Source of the DNA: Glomus cerebriforme
Taxonomy: Eukaryota; Glomeromycota; Glomeromycetes; Glomerales; Glomeraceae
Assembly (NCBI GenBank): GCA_003550305.1
Contig: QKYT01000193.1
Span: 10,762 to 37,145 of the forward strand
Length of the DNA stretch: 26,384 nucleotides
Direction: 5' to 3'
The notes under the pieces are model-generated. The model had not been told where the DNA came from and did not search any database. It worked only from the letters and a program-made list of their open reading frames with translations. A program made the translations under genes and the position numbers. Below, piece by piece: positions 9,934-21,264 of the stretch; the first letter of the stretch is position 1; every line of letters starts with the position of its first letter.

Positions 9934-11136
9934 ATGTTCTCTATTCTCATTTTTCTCATTATTTTTATAAACTCGGTAATTTCCAGTCACGACCATCAAA
10001 AACCACCGCTTCCTGTGATTATTGACACAGATGGCGACACTGATGACTTTCTTGCGATTCTTTACGCGCTTAAATCCAGGGAACTTGATGTGCGAGGTGT
10101 TACTTACCAAGGAGACGGATGGTCACATGCAGGTATAATATTTTAAAAAATAAATTTAATTGTTACGTTTCATAGTAACATACTAAATCAAATATTATAA
10201 AAATCTCTTTTAATAGCTTCGGCTCAAAATATAGTCGATATCATCGATGACATTTATCCTGGAAAAAACCTTCCTGTAATACTTGGCGCTAACTACGACC
10301 TCTTTGAATCTGACAGAAATCCTAAAACTTTAGGTAGTCCAGGCTGTTTTTACCAAAAATCAGTTTCAGAAAATGCAAGACGTGACACAGATTTATTATA
10401 TGGTCTCAATCGACAACTCAGATTATCAAAACGAATATGGTATGACGCTCTTGTCGGATTTAATATCACCAAAAATTTTGCTGATCTTATTGACTCCACG
10501 ATTAAACAAACTGGCAAGAAACCCACAATTATAGCAACTGGTCCAGTTACTAATATCGCTACGTTTCTACGCGCTTTTCCAACTTATACAAAAAGAATTG
10601 AAAAAATTGTCTGGATGGGTGGTGCTATAGATGTTCCTGGAAATTTATTTACTGTTCCAAATAATACTCGTGCTGAATTTAATGTGTATCTTGATTGCGT
10701 TGCTGCTCAAGAATTACTTGCCTCCGATCTGAATATCCTTTTGGTACCACTTGACTTTACAAATAAAACACCACTCAATCCTGGTTTTTTTGATAAACTT
10801 TCAAAACTTACAAGTTTTTATGGGAAGTTTACTTATAAACTTTTGTCTACCGCTCGTGCGGCATCGTTTGGAAGTGATTCTGCATTTTATAATGCATATT
10901 TTCTTTGGGATCCTAAAGCAGTTGCTGTAGTTAAAAATATTGGTATTTCAAAGATTGTTTCAAATCGCAAATTAGCTGTTACCTGTGAGGGAAAAGAGAA
11001 TATTGATGGTCAGTTTGTGTCGTCTCAAATCTTGACCAAGGCAAATTTTGAAGTTGCAATTGATGCTCTTGTTAGTAACCCTGTTGAAGATTCTCCATTC
11101 TTCAATGATTTTCTCGATGTAATAAATAAAGATTAG
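9934..11136 (+). CDS. Secreted inosine/uridine-preferring nucleoside hydrolase (372 aa)
   Basis: CDS join(9934..10132,10217..11136), with one 84-nt intron (GTATAA...AATAG) that restores frame at GWSHA/SAQN. The enzyme hydrolyses the N-glycosidic bond of ribonucleosides, giving ribose and a free base. Residues 1-18 form a hydrophobic signal peptide. The Ca2+/ribose-binding motif follows as IIDTDGDTDDFLAI (D31, D33, D37, D38), then TGPVTNIA and MGGAIDVPGN with AEFNVYLD (E220, N222, D226). The DTDxDTDD form in place of the usual DxDPGxDD resembles plant apoplastic NSH3-type enzymes more than cytosolic ones (from family knowledge). Length and domain order are normal. With the signal peptide, a role in scavenging extracellular nucleosides is likely; preference for purines or pyrimidines cannot be read off. 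Confidence 0.93.
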
Positions 11137-13155
11137 TACATATATATATATATAGTATAATTATAAATGTGTAAATTATTTTGTATATTTTATAGTTTCA
11201 TAGTTCGGTTCAAAATTAATTATTATAAGGTATATTACTATTAATCATGATGTATTATTTCATTTATTTGTTATTAAAATTCGTTAACCCCAAAAATAAT
11301 TTCCGGCTGTTATTTTCTAAGCTTAGTTTAACTATAGAGTAAAGTTTAATAATAGTTTTTTAAGTTTGAAAATGAAAATTTGATTAAATGTACTGTACAA
11401 ATAACTTGGCGGATAACGCAAAACAATGAAAATATAGTAATTTTTTTATGTGATTTTGTAATTACTAATCATGCGATATTGTAATTATTATTTTTATCAT
11501 AAATCAAGATAAATTTCGAATTACTTTAAAACATAAATCTTTTAAGGAGAAATGTAAAAAACATATATATAGATCACAAATGAGAGCAAGATGACGAAAT
11601 GAAATTATATTAGGTGATTTAATATATATAAAATTACATACCAAAATACCGAATACAAAATATAAAATAGGAACTATGAAGTGACGAAAGAAAGCGAAGA
11701 AAACAAAAAAAAAATGACTGAAGAATCGGGATGCAAAAATAATAAACTTTCTCTTTAGTACTATAAAATATAATAATGAAACGCGTAATTCAGTAATTCA
11801 GGTCCCTTGAAAATGTGATCATCCATTTTGTCTTCGGTGGAATAATCAGTTAGCCGGTTTTATTAATATTTTCGAGTGTTACGTTTTAATATCCATTTAA
11901 TATTTTTTTAATGGTTTTTCATGAATCTTTGGAATTCCATTTTTTGCTGCTAAATATATATACTTACAGTAACTATAGTTCAGATTTCAAATATAGATGC
12001 AATTCAATTCGGATTATGTCAACCTTCTTAACCAGCTACCTCTATCAATAAAAAGTGAATTATGGAAACGGCTCATTTGTAGAAAGAATAGCCCTCTACC
12101 TTATTTAAGGAGGCCTCTTTACTTCAAAAAGAACATGAAATAGAAACAAATATTTCTTCAAGAAAGAAAGTTCCCCCTACATTGAGGAAGAATGCCAGCG
12201 ACTTTTAAAGAACAAGAACACTTCAAGACAAATTACCATTCAAAATTTCTTGAATTAAAAAAGAAGATAAAAATTCTGTCATTAACAAAAAACTTGTGAA
12301 ATTTGAAAAGACATTAGAAATTAAGGAAATTGAGAAATTAATACAAGAATTGGGAAAAACAAAGAAATATTAACATAATGCTGTCCGACCGAATTTCTGA
12401 ATTAGAAAATATACTACTTTCTATTGTGGACATAAATTATTGAAATAAGCGATAAAATATTAGATTCCTAAAGGGAATCAATTCCCCTCAGGTTTTTTTT
12501 CCAATTAAGATTGATTCTTGCTACCATTGAACCAAAACATATTCTAGTAAAGTGAAAAAACATGGAGAAATGAAGCTAAAGATCGATTTGGCCAATAACT
12601 CGTAACTGATTAATCATTCTGTGTGACCATGATTTTTTTATATACAGTATACCCGAATATTGCGAAAAAAAAAATTTTTTCTTCCCTGAAATAAAACGTA
12701 CAAAATGTCTATAATTACAATTTTTGGAACGCCGAACGCCTAGTATCTTATTCGTGGAAATAATTCTGCTTTCTATGTTAATATTGGAAGAGATAATTTT
12801 ATTATTGACCTCAAGGAAATTATCAAGGAAGAGATCGCAAAATTCGGGATTAACGTTTCCTCTCATTATCATAAATTTAGTCACGTAATATAACATCATT
12901 TTTTTCATCTTCACTGTCAGTTCGTCATATTTGCCAAATACTTACTAAATCTTGTGCTTTTTTTTCCTTTCACCCTTTGCATTTCCATTTCGACAAAAAT
13001 TTTCTTTAAAAAAAAAAATTTTATTTAACTTATACTATATAAAGAAGTTTTAATATTTTATTCCAATTGTAATTATAGCACTAGTATAATAATCAAAATA
13101 ATATCTGATATAATAAAAATTAAATTCACAATACATTTAATAAACTAAGCTATCT
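11137..13155. other. Gene-free stretch between nucleoside hydrolase and CRN relic
   Basis: A (TA)n tract (about 11140-11153) follows the hydrolase stop and may fall in its 3' UTR. From about 12000 to 12430 the plus strand is purine-rich and reads as a broken, lysine/glutamate-rich, coiled-coil-like sequence with many stops, probably an old pseudogene of unknown family. A minus-strand frame of about 110 codons lies at 12576-12908 but has no recognisable domain or splice context. Nothing else is supported. Confidence 0.45.
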
Positions 13156-14215
13156 ATGTCGGTGAAACGTTTGTTCGGTGAAACGTCTGTCGGTGAGATG
13201 ATTGTGAAGAGAGCCGTCAAAATTTTCACTAGAATATTTGCCTTTGTAATCTGTGAACTAATGATTTTTTTTTTAATTTACCATTACAGATCCATCATTC
13301 GAAGACATATTGGAAATGGTCAGCAATCAAACATTATCCAAGGTATCCCAGGATCGTCAACTTCAATTGATGCCCAGAAGTCGAATTCACAAGATATTAC
13401 CCTAAGCCCTAATGGAAAACTGTTCGCAGCGATTGAACAATCCGCAATTTATATCCGACAAGCTTACAAGGATTTTTATCAATTAATTACCAATCCCAGT
13501 CTTGATCATAGGTTCCTCATAACTGACACGTTGGGTGTTGGTAAATCGTGTTTCCTGCTTATTTATTAATCCAGCTTTAATGTAATGTCAAAAATGTCAC
13601 TGTCATTTTCCAGCCCTGCCAAGGCAACTTACTTTACTGTTTCGAGAATTCAAATATCAACCGACATTGGAAAATTCGACGAAATTTCAGACCGCATCTA
13701 CTCTTCCAACAATTGGTACCTATGGATAGCATAAATCCATTAAAATAGTTGTTGCTATATCCTCGAATAGTTTCAATGATAACAATTTTCATGAGTTTGC
13801 TCATAAGGTTGTTACATATAGCATGCCAATTGAAGAGCTGAAAACTTATCGGGAAACGTCTTTCCTAAGAAGAAAGTTTAATGCTTGAGATTGAAAAGCA
13901 GGTGGAGTGTCACGATACGTTCTTGAGAGATTAGCACGCCTGGTTAAAAAGTATCAAGATACAAATAATCCTGAGGTTTGGGATAAAATTTTAAACGATC
14001 TATAGAACGCATTGAAATTTCCATTGAGGAATAAAGACTTCAACAATCTTGCATTAACTATGCTTTATCGAAACGCCAGCTTTGTTAAAATCAGCAGCCA
14101 AATTGTTCACTGATGGATCCTTCTTACGAATATTACTACTTTGAATGGGCTTCTAATTATATTTACGAAAAAACATGAATTTTATGGGCCACAGAAGAAA
14201 ATATTTTGTCAAAAA
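13156..14215 (+). pseudogene. Crinkler (CRN)-type protein, decayed
   Basis: The first 137 codons are open (13156-13569). They contain IEQSAIYIRQAYKDFYQ followed by RFLIT and a P-loop GVGKSCF, the arrangement of the NTPase region in Crinkler-like proteins, which are abundant in arbuscular mycorrhizal fungi. In the P-loop the first glycine is replaced (sequence TDTLGVGKS), which should harm nucleotide binding. After the stop at 13567, homology continues in shifting frames: SFNDNNFHEFAHKV, MPIEELKTYR, and the GGVxRYVLERLARLVKKYQ block near 13908-13960 that marks the CRN middle region, ending near 14215. Several stops and frameshifts make it a pseudogene. Unusually, residues about 24-43 form a hydrophobic, membrane-like segment where CRN proteins usually have a ubiquitin-like header, so the 5' end may be rearranged. 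Confidence 0.8.
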
Positions 14216-16679
14216 ATATCATTTTACAATTCAAAAAAAAAACAGAAGATTTACTTTGTTATTTATTTATGTTTTATTTTAGGACGAAAGGAATAAAAGT
14301 GAGCCATCAGGAAATATTGCAATTGCGAATCAAAAGTTTAATGTGAATAAATAAATAAAATGCAACATTTTAAAAATTAATATAATTTTTAAAAAATCTC
14401 GATCGCTATAGTATACTTTTAAACAAAATAAATAGGATAATAATACAATTGATAATTAATCTATGCTAAATCTTAAAAATGATATTTCATAAAATTTAAT
14501 TTTTACTGTAATAATTTAAATAATTGCAAAAACATAAAATTTGCGTCCGGTTTTAAATTCAGTCTAATAATAAACGGAAGTGAGATCCAATCCGAACTCA
14601 GTTTTCACGCCTGTAAAACTTATTTGTCACACACTATTTATCACCGGTATCAACGGTATAAGTTTCTCTCTTTTTTCTTAGACTTTGAATTTTCTTTAAT
14701 GAAGGTCCGAGTGAGCAGATTTTTTCAGAAAATTATACAAACACAGCGTTTTCTGCAAAACTTAAAGGATAGGATGTAATTTTCTTTTTTTATAAAAAAA
14801 AAAAAAAAAAAGAAAAAGAGGTTGATGGACCGATAATTATTACTGCTACATACTTAATAAAAATGAGGTATGACACGGATGATAAATAATCACATATCAC
14901 GTTACCGAAAATTTTTTGGGGGTGCATGAACTTGTACAGTATATTAAACTTGTATCATGCCAAATCTTATAACGCTTCGGACACTCTAACGGTGCCCGTT
15001 CCCTAGTGTTTAGATTGGATTTTGAAATAAATAATATGGTTATGATCTTACTATTATTGTGGAACTATCAATATAGAATGAAAAAAAATGGTCTAGATTT
15101 ATTATAAATAAATTTGAGTTCATGCTGAGTAATATGTCTATATATATAAAATTGGTAAAATAATAACAGATAATGAGTTTAAAAGTAGAAATATAATTTG
15201 TCGTACATCAAAAAAGAAAATTAAAAGGTTATAAATCGATCAATATAATAGCTTTATAAGTCAGCCTCGTTAAATTAAAAGCCTTATTTAAATATTCTTG
15301 TAATTTTGCTCACAGAACTCAAATAAATACATAATAAAATAAAAACATGTATGGTCTAAATATAATTTAAGCAACGAATGGATAAAGGCCACGACTCAGG
15401 TAATACACGGGTGTAACGATTAATTTGTACAAATTTTCCAAAAACAGACGTCTTATAAATCAATCCACCAAGTGAATTTGTGGCGTAACTCAGCCACACA
15501 TCGGGCATGACTAAAATTAATAAAACATAAAACATTAAATGATAATCTACATATTTAATTGTACTGTAATTAGTAACGCGTAAAATTTCTCAACGAATAT
15601 TAATAAATGTTATTTATTGAATCCAATCCTCTGCTTCAATATTTTCCCACTCCACACAATACTTTAATATTTTCCTCCTTTTCTTACAATCCTTATTCTG
15701 AATGTAATTACGAAATTATATGTTCTATTAGAATATATTAAAGAAATATCTATATTACATTAAAAAATTAAAAAATGAATAAAGTAAATAATTAAATATT
15801 TCTGTTCTTTGTTACCTTTATATGTTGTTAGAATTTAATATAAACTTTATATAAATAAAAAGATTTAAGATCTTTATGTCGACGCCAGCTTAATCTATTT
15901 CTGTCTCTACAGGACTTTAACAACTATAGTATTAAAAGATTGCGGCTAAATAATAAAATCCGATTAATAAAAATAATGAAATTTACACTTTCTGTTACCT
16001 TCACGGCGTCAATTACGATAGGAAGGCGATGAAATAAGAGTATAAGAGTAACGCATTTATAAAATACATACATACAGTCAACAACTGACACGAATATTTC
16101 ATCAATTAATTTTCTAGGAGATGAGAACAAAAGTTTAATATTTACTTTTTAAATACCTTTTCAGCCAATTTAAGTGACTTGCGTATATTAGAGACCAATA
16201 TCTGATATCCAATTATATAATAAAACGAATTTTCAATTGCATCGGAGACATTTTAAAAAGATAAATCGATTATTATATATATTTTTTTTGTATAAATAAA
16301 ATTTACCGTCATTTGCAGCGCTAATACCTTAAAAAAGCGCGTTAGTTACATATCAATACTATATATTTGTTTATCAAATAAGTCAATTAATCAATTTCCG
16401 ATTTTGTGCTTTTTGGACATCCAAATCATAACTGAAACAAGTAAGATCGTGTAAAATTTATTGATGAACATAGACATTTATGAAAGAATAATTGAAAATG
16501 TATGCGTGAGTAATACAATATTTCCTTTTTTGCTTTAAAGACGGAATGTAATATAAAATGTACAGTACGTGTTACAAAAATAATAATGTATTACACGTCT
16601 TATCAAAGGTGTATGCGCCACAAAAATCTGGGGAAGATCCACTTTAGACGACTCCAAAAATAGTTACAAATTAAAAAAC
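14216..16679. other. Mostly non-genic stretch, with long A/T runs
   Basis: This stretch holds a poly-A run at about 14798-14816, many short T runs and no long reading frame. The only protein-like material is on the minus strand between 15356 and 15697 (separate entry) and, more weakly, at about 15985-16187. The last 150 bases form the 5' flank of the acetyl-CoA transporter gene. Confidence 0.5.
15356..15697 (-). other. Two exon-like patches, unassigned
   Basis: Two short minus-strand stretches look like coding exons in otherwise AT-rich DNA. Patch one, complement(15614..15697), follows an acceptor-like TTCAG and reads 27 codons with KKRRKILKYCVEWEN and EAEDWIQ before TAA. Patch two, complement(15356..15510), follows an acceptor-like TTTTAG and reads 50 codons from an ATG at 15508, including WLSYATNSLGGLIYKTS and RVLPESWPLSIRC, before TAG. 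Patch two is near 40% G+C by eye, well above its surroundings, and its amino-acid mix is not what AT-rich noise gives. I do not recognise the family and cannot link the two by splicing. They may be terminal exons or remnants of lost genes. Confidence 0.25.
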
Positions 16680-16687
16680 TATAAATA
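16680..16687 (+). promoter_or_regulatory. TATA box of the acetyl-CoA transporter gene
   Basis: TATAAATA lies 58 bases before the ATG at 16745. Its placement supports that ATG, with the small first exon, over the ATG at 16773. Confidence 0.5.
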
Positions 16688-16744
16688 CCCCCAATAAATG
16701 TTATATTTTTTTCGCCAAGTAAATTTTCTTTTTCGGATATTGCT

Positions 16745-19335
16745 ATGTCAGGTAAAATTTAGCACGTGATTTATGTTTTTGATCAGATTATTCCATATTT
16801 ATAAAATTCATTTTTTTATTTACTGCAAATATTATAACAAACCACTTTCAAATGAAGCTATTAGAGATTCGAACCCGACAGGCTTTCAACTAGACGTGGA
16901 GGACGATTATCTTATCCGACGTATTTCACATGAACGAAATAATTCTCATAATTCTGAAGCCACAACCAAGAATTTAATATCTAATAATATTAACTCGATA
17001 AATAATAATAATAACGGTGGTCAATTTTTATCAACGAAAACAATAAAATCCAATCCTCCTTTAAATGAAATGTTTAATGCAAGTTCCGAAGGTTTCGTTG
17101 AAATGAAGAAGAGAAATTATATCGATGATGATGAAAAAGAAGAGATTCTCCTGGAAAGTTTGGATTCAGGTGGAGCCAGTGGAGTTAGTGTTGAAGCTTA
17201 TCCTAATTTAAGCACACAAGATTATCAAAATGTAGCTTTACTTGTTGTACTTTGTAAGTAATTTTTAAAAATCTAATAAGATACAATGTTTTGTTTTTAA
17301 CAAATAATTTTTTTAAAAAAAAATTTATAGATTTATTACAAGGAATTCCTGTAGGCTTAGCATTTGGTTCAATTCCATTTCTCCTAAAATCAAAATTATC
17401 ATATTCGCAAATTGGACTTTTTTCTTTAGCTACTTATCCATATAGTTTAAAATTATTATGGTCCCCGATCGTTGATGCTATTTATTCAAAAAGAGTTGGA
17501 CGCAGAAAAAGTTGGATAATACCGATTCAACTTTTAACTGGGAGTCTATTTTTCTGGCTTGGGAATCATATTGATGTAATGTTTAATGTGGAAAAACCCG
17601 ATGTGTATACTTTAACAATGTTATTTTTTATATTAATATTTTTTTCGGCTACGCAAGGTATGGATAATTATATTGGTTCATTTTTATAAAATTTAAGATA
17701 TTCTATTTATTTACTTATTTGTTTATTTATAGATATTGCTGTTGATGGGTGGGCATTGACGTTATTATCAAAGAATAGTCTTTCTTATGCATCAACAGCA
17801 CAAACTATCGGATTGAATACAGGATACTTTTTATCATTTACAGTATTTTTGGCATTCAATTCTGCCGATTTTAGCAACAAGTATTTAAGAAAAGTACCAA
17901 GTGACGATGGATTTTTATCATTGGGATCATATCTTACTTTTTGGTCTTTCGTTTATTTATTCGTAACTATTTGGTTGATTTTTGTTAAAGGAGAGGTTAA
18001 TGTCTTTTAATATCGCTTTGTATTTTTATTATATATTATAATGCAATGTTAAATTAATTTTATATTTATTTTGTTTTAGGATGCTACACACTCTTCCGAT
18101 GAAATGGATATCAAAACAGTATATCAGACGATATGGAACATATGTAAAATGCCTCGTAAGATTATTATATTTTTATGTAATCGATACTAGCATAATAAAT
18201 TATGTATCAAATGTTAATGTTCTTATTTTTAATAGATATGCGCAGATTTATTTTGGTTTTGCTCGTGGCAAAGATTGGATTTATCGCAAATGAGGCCGTT
18301 ACAGGATTGAAACTTCTAGAAAAAGGTTTTAGTAAAGAAGACTTGGCCTTAGCTGTATTGATTGATTTTCCATGCCAACTTTTAGTTGGTTATTATGCTG
18401 CTAGATGGAGTAATGGTCCACAGCCTTTAAAACCTGTAAATAATTACGTTTATGTTTAGATAATTTAATTAAGATTTATTTTTAAATATTAACGTAAATT
18501 TTTTTTTTCATAGTGGATTAGAGCATTTTATGGCCGATTAATTTTTGCGATCGTTGGGATGTTAGTTGTATATATTTTCCCAGCTAATACAAAAATCTCC
18601 AGTGAAATGTTCTTCCTTGTAATAGCTAGCACTGTTTTGAGCTCTTTTATGAGGTATATTACATCACAAATTACATGAATTATATTTAAAATTAAGCTAA
18701 TTACTTAATTTATTTTGAATTAGCACTGTACAATTCGTTAGTATATCAGCTTTCATGACTACAATTGCCGACCCCGTTATAGGTGGAACATATATGACGG
18801 TATGTTTAATATAATTAATTGATTTATTTAACATTATAATCATTAAATAATTGTCTTTTTATATTAGCTATTGGCTACATTTAGTAACTTTGGAGGAACA
18901 TGGCCGAGATTTTTTGTATTAGAAGCTGTCGATTATTTCACGGAAGCTACATGTAGTTTTAAAAATAGTAAAAATATAATTAACGGTAAGTTTTTACATA
19001 ATATTTGCTGATTATATAATTTTTTAATGGTTTACTTATTTTATCTTTTGATATTTTTATAGTAATAGATTGTGTTAGTGAACAAGATAAATCTATATGT
19101 AACGACAACGGTGGTACTTGTATAGTACATAAAGACGGTTATTTTATTGTATCCATTGCAACCGTTACAATTGGTACCCTTTTATTATTTGCATTCATTA
19201 TTCCTCAGATTAAAGAATTACAAGGTAATGATGATTTAATATTTATTTAATATTTAATTATTAGAGATTTTAATAATTTATATTTTATTATTCATTCCAG
19301 GTTTACCTCCTAAAGTATGGAAATTAAAAAAATAA
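16745..19335 (+). CDS. Acetyl-CoA transporter, SLC33A1/AT-1 family (11 exons, 587 aa)
   Basis: CDS join(16745..16751,16894..17253,17331..17657,17733..17995,18080..18155,18236..18435,18514..18653,18724..18799,18868..18985,19063..19224,19301..19335); every junction is GT-AG and keeps frame. It matches the AT-1 family, which brings acetyl-CoA into the ER/Golgi lumen for acetylation of secretory proteins and glycans. Family blocks in order: LLQGIPVGLAFGSIPFLL, LKLLWSPIVDAIYSKRVGRR, ATQDIAVDGWALTLLSK, AKIGF with EAVTGLKLLEKG, GPQPLK, DPVIGGTYMT, and NFGGTWPRFF. It has many hydrophobic helices, a polar Asn-rich N-terminal tail of about 115 residues and a luminal Cys-rich loop near the C terminus. 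The alternative start at 16773 with no first intron would give 625 aa; I prefer the 7-nt first exon because of the TATA box and the good acceptor CTTTCAACTAG. Convergent with the F-box gene, 228 bp away. Confidence 0.93.
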
Positions 19336-19563
19336 ATTATAATATAGTTTAATATAGAAATTAGGATTTTACCTAATTAGTATGAAACGATTAAAATTAG
19401 TAATTTTTGATAATAAATAAAAATTTTTTTTTTTTTATCAAAAATTTTAATGTTTTTAAATGTTTTAAAGTTCACAATAAAAAATAATTCAGTTACAAAT
19501 TGTTACAAATTAATTTTAACTCTAGTGAAACTAATTACATACCATAATTCAATCAATCATAAT

Positions 19564-21183
19564 TCAAAAAACAAAACCATCCAACATTTCCTCAACTGTC
19601 GATATTTCAAATTCACAATTAACCAAAGGACAATGTTTTTTGATTTCCTCCAAAACTTTTAAATCTCTTAAACTCCACTCCTTTCTATAAGTTTTAAAAG
19701 TTAATTCTTTAAAATTTTTGCAATTTATAATATATTCATAAATAACCATTAAACAATCATAATTAAATTCATATGAATTTCTAAATATTAATCTTTCTAA
19801 ATTCATATGTGATGAGAAAAGATTTTTTAAAGAATTATTAGAAACATAAGAACATTGTAATTTTAATATTTTCAAAGTATTAGGTAAATAATATCCTAAT
19901 AATTGAAAGAATTTTGAAGGTTCTTGATCAGAAGAAGTAATATCTAATTCTATTAATTCCAAATTACAAATCCAAGAAAAAATTTCTTGAAGATAAAAAT
20001 CACTACGAGTAATTATACTAAGACATTTAATATTCGGACATCGGATTGATGCAGTGTTAATAATATCATTAGTTAATATGGTAGTTCCAAAACTCGTTAA
20101 TGAATTACCAAATAGGTATAACATTTTTGCGATTACGTTAAGATGGGTTATTATTAGATCATGAAAATATAAAGATTTCAATTTGAAAGATGATTGAGAT
20201 AAAGTATTACAATGATCCTTTGTTAATCCACAACACGAACTAAAAATTATTGATTCCAAATTTGAGCAAAACTTTAATCCAATTAAAGAACAACCTTTAA
20301 AGTTGATATCATTAAATTGTAATTCTCGTAGAGAATTACATTGAGATTCCAATCCTGAAATAATTTTTGTCAATTCCGATCCATGCTTATAAAAATTTGA
20401 TATATTTAAAATCTCGAGATTTTTTTGTGCTTGAATTATCTTAATTATTTGATTCGCTGAAAAACATTTAAGGTACTCTTCTTGTACTTCGTGAATTGTC
20501 AAATAAATTTTTAAAGTTTGAAGATTCGTACATCTTGATAATAAGATGTTAAAGAATTCTAAATCAGATATTTTGTTATCACCATCATCTTTCAAATCTT
20601 CGTGTAATTCAACCGTAAGTATCCTTAAACTTGATAATCTAATAGTATCTTGTAAGACTTTTTCCCAATTCCATGAATGAATACAATCTTGTTTAAATTC
20701 TAATGATTCTAAATTACTATGATTAGAACGAATAAACAAATGATATATAGAACTCAAAATAGCTTTTTCAAAATCTTTATTTACTACAGTTTTGTATAGA
20801 AGTGATTTTCTATAATCAAAATACCAATCTCTAACTGATGAATTTAATTCATCAATAGTAAAATTTGTCAAATATTTTGCGTAATTAAGAAAAGGTTTCT
20901 GAATAGAAGGAAGCTTAAAGTGATGATCAATTTCTATATTATTTTTTTCTTCTTCATCAAGACATCCAAGATAAGTACGAATAAGACGAGCATTTTTTAC
21001 ACTATCTTCATTTATTTTTTTAAAAGGATATTTCCATAATAAAGAAACTATACTTTTAAACCAAAATCGATTTACAAATAAAAATTTGTAAAGTATTTGT
21101 GATTCTTCAGGTAGTTGTTGTATAATTTCGTACATACAATCTATGGGTAGTGAAACTATTGATTTCTTTCTTGTTGAAGACAT
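19564..21183 (-). CDS. F-box/leucine-rich-repeat protein (539 aa, single exon)
   Basis: An N-terminal F-box (SLPIDCMYEIIQQLP through FVNRFWFKSIVSLLWKYPF, residues about 11-55) would bind Skp1 in an SCF ubiquitin ligase. It is followed by irregular leucine-rich repeats to the C terminus (for example NSLRELQFNDINFKGC, NLESIIFSSCCGL, FKLKSLYFHDLI, NTLKILKLQCSYVS), which would select substrates. I chose the ATG at 21183, giving MSSTRKKSIVSLP, because F-box proteins of this fungal family usually begin close to the F-box; an in-frame reading upstream to 21264 would add 27 residues. Length and lack of introns fit the large fungal family. No breaks are visible. The target is unknown. Confidence 0.9.
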   Translation of the reverse strand: MSSTRKKSIVSLPIDCMYEIIQQLPEESQILYKFLFVNRFWFKSIVSLLWKYPFKKINEDSVKNARLIRTYLGCLDEEEKNNIEIDHHFKLPSIQKPFLNYAKYLTNFTIDELNSSVRDWYFDYRKSLLYKTVVNKDFEKAILSSIYHLFIRSNHSNLESLEFKQDCIHSWNWEKVLQDTIRLSSLRILTVELHEDLKDDGDNKISDLEFFNILLSRCTNLQTLKIYLTIHEVQEEYLKCFSANQIIKIIQAQKNLEILNISNFYKHGSELTKIISGLESQCNSLRELQFNDINFKGCSLIGLKFCSNLESIIFSSCCGLTKDHCNTLSQSSFKLKSLYFHDLIITHLNVIAKMLYLFGNSLTSFGTTILTNDIINTASIRCPNIKCLSIITRSDFYLQEIFSWICNLELIELDITSSDQEPSKFFQLLGYYLPNTLKILKLQCSYVSNNSLKNLFSSHMNLERLIFRNSYEFNYDCLMVIYEYIINCKNFKELTFKTYRKEWSLRDLKVLEEIKKHCPLVNCEFEISTVEEMLDGFVF

Positions 21184-21264
21184 TGCTAAATACAAAGAAG
21201 AAAAGTAGAAAGGAACTTTATTTAGTTTTGATAATTCTTCTGTCATGTTGACATGCTTCTTCAT

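Noticed and set aside
12576..12908. Minus-strand frame of about 110 codons
   Set aside because: Composition is what AT-rich DNA gives (Lys, Asn, Ile, Phe), no domain is recognised, there is no splice or promoter context, and it abuts non-coding A/T runs.
15924..16130. Minus-strand 68-codon frame with the stretch LIDEIFVSVVD
   Set aside because: No ATG start; joining it to its neighbours needs introns of about 43 and 53 nt, shorter than any confirmed intron in this window, and leads to stops.
16858..16880. tRNA B-box-like GATTCGAACCC
   Set aside because: No matching A box or cloverleaf could be drawn; it lies in the first intron of the transporter gene.
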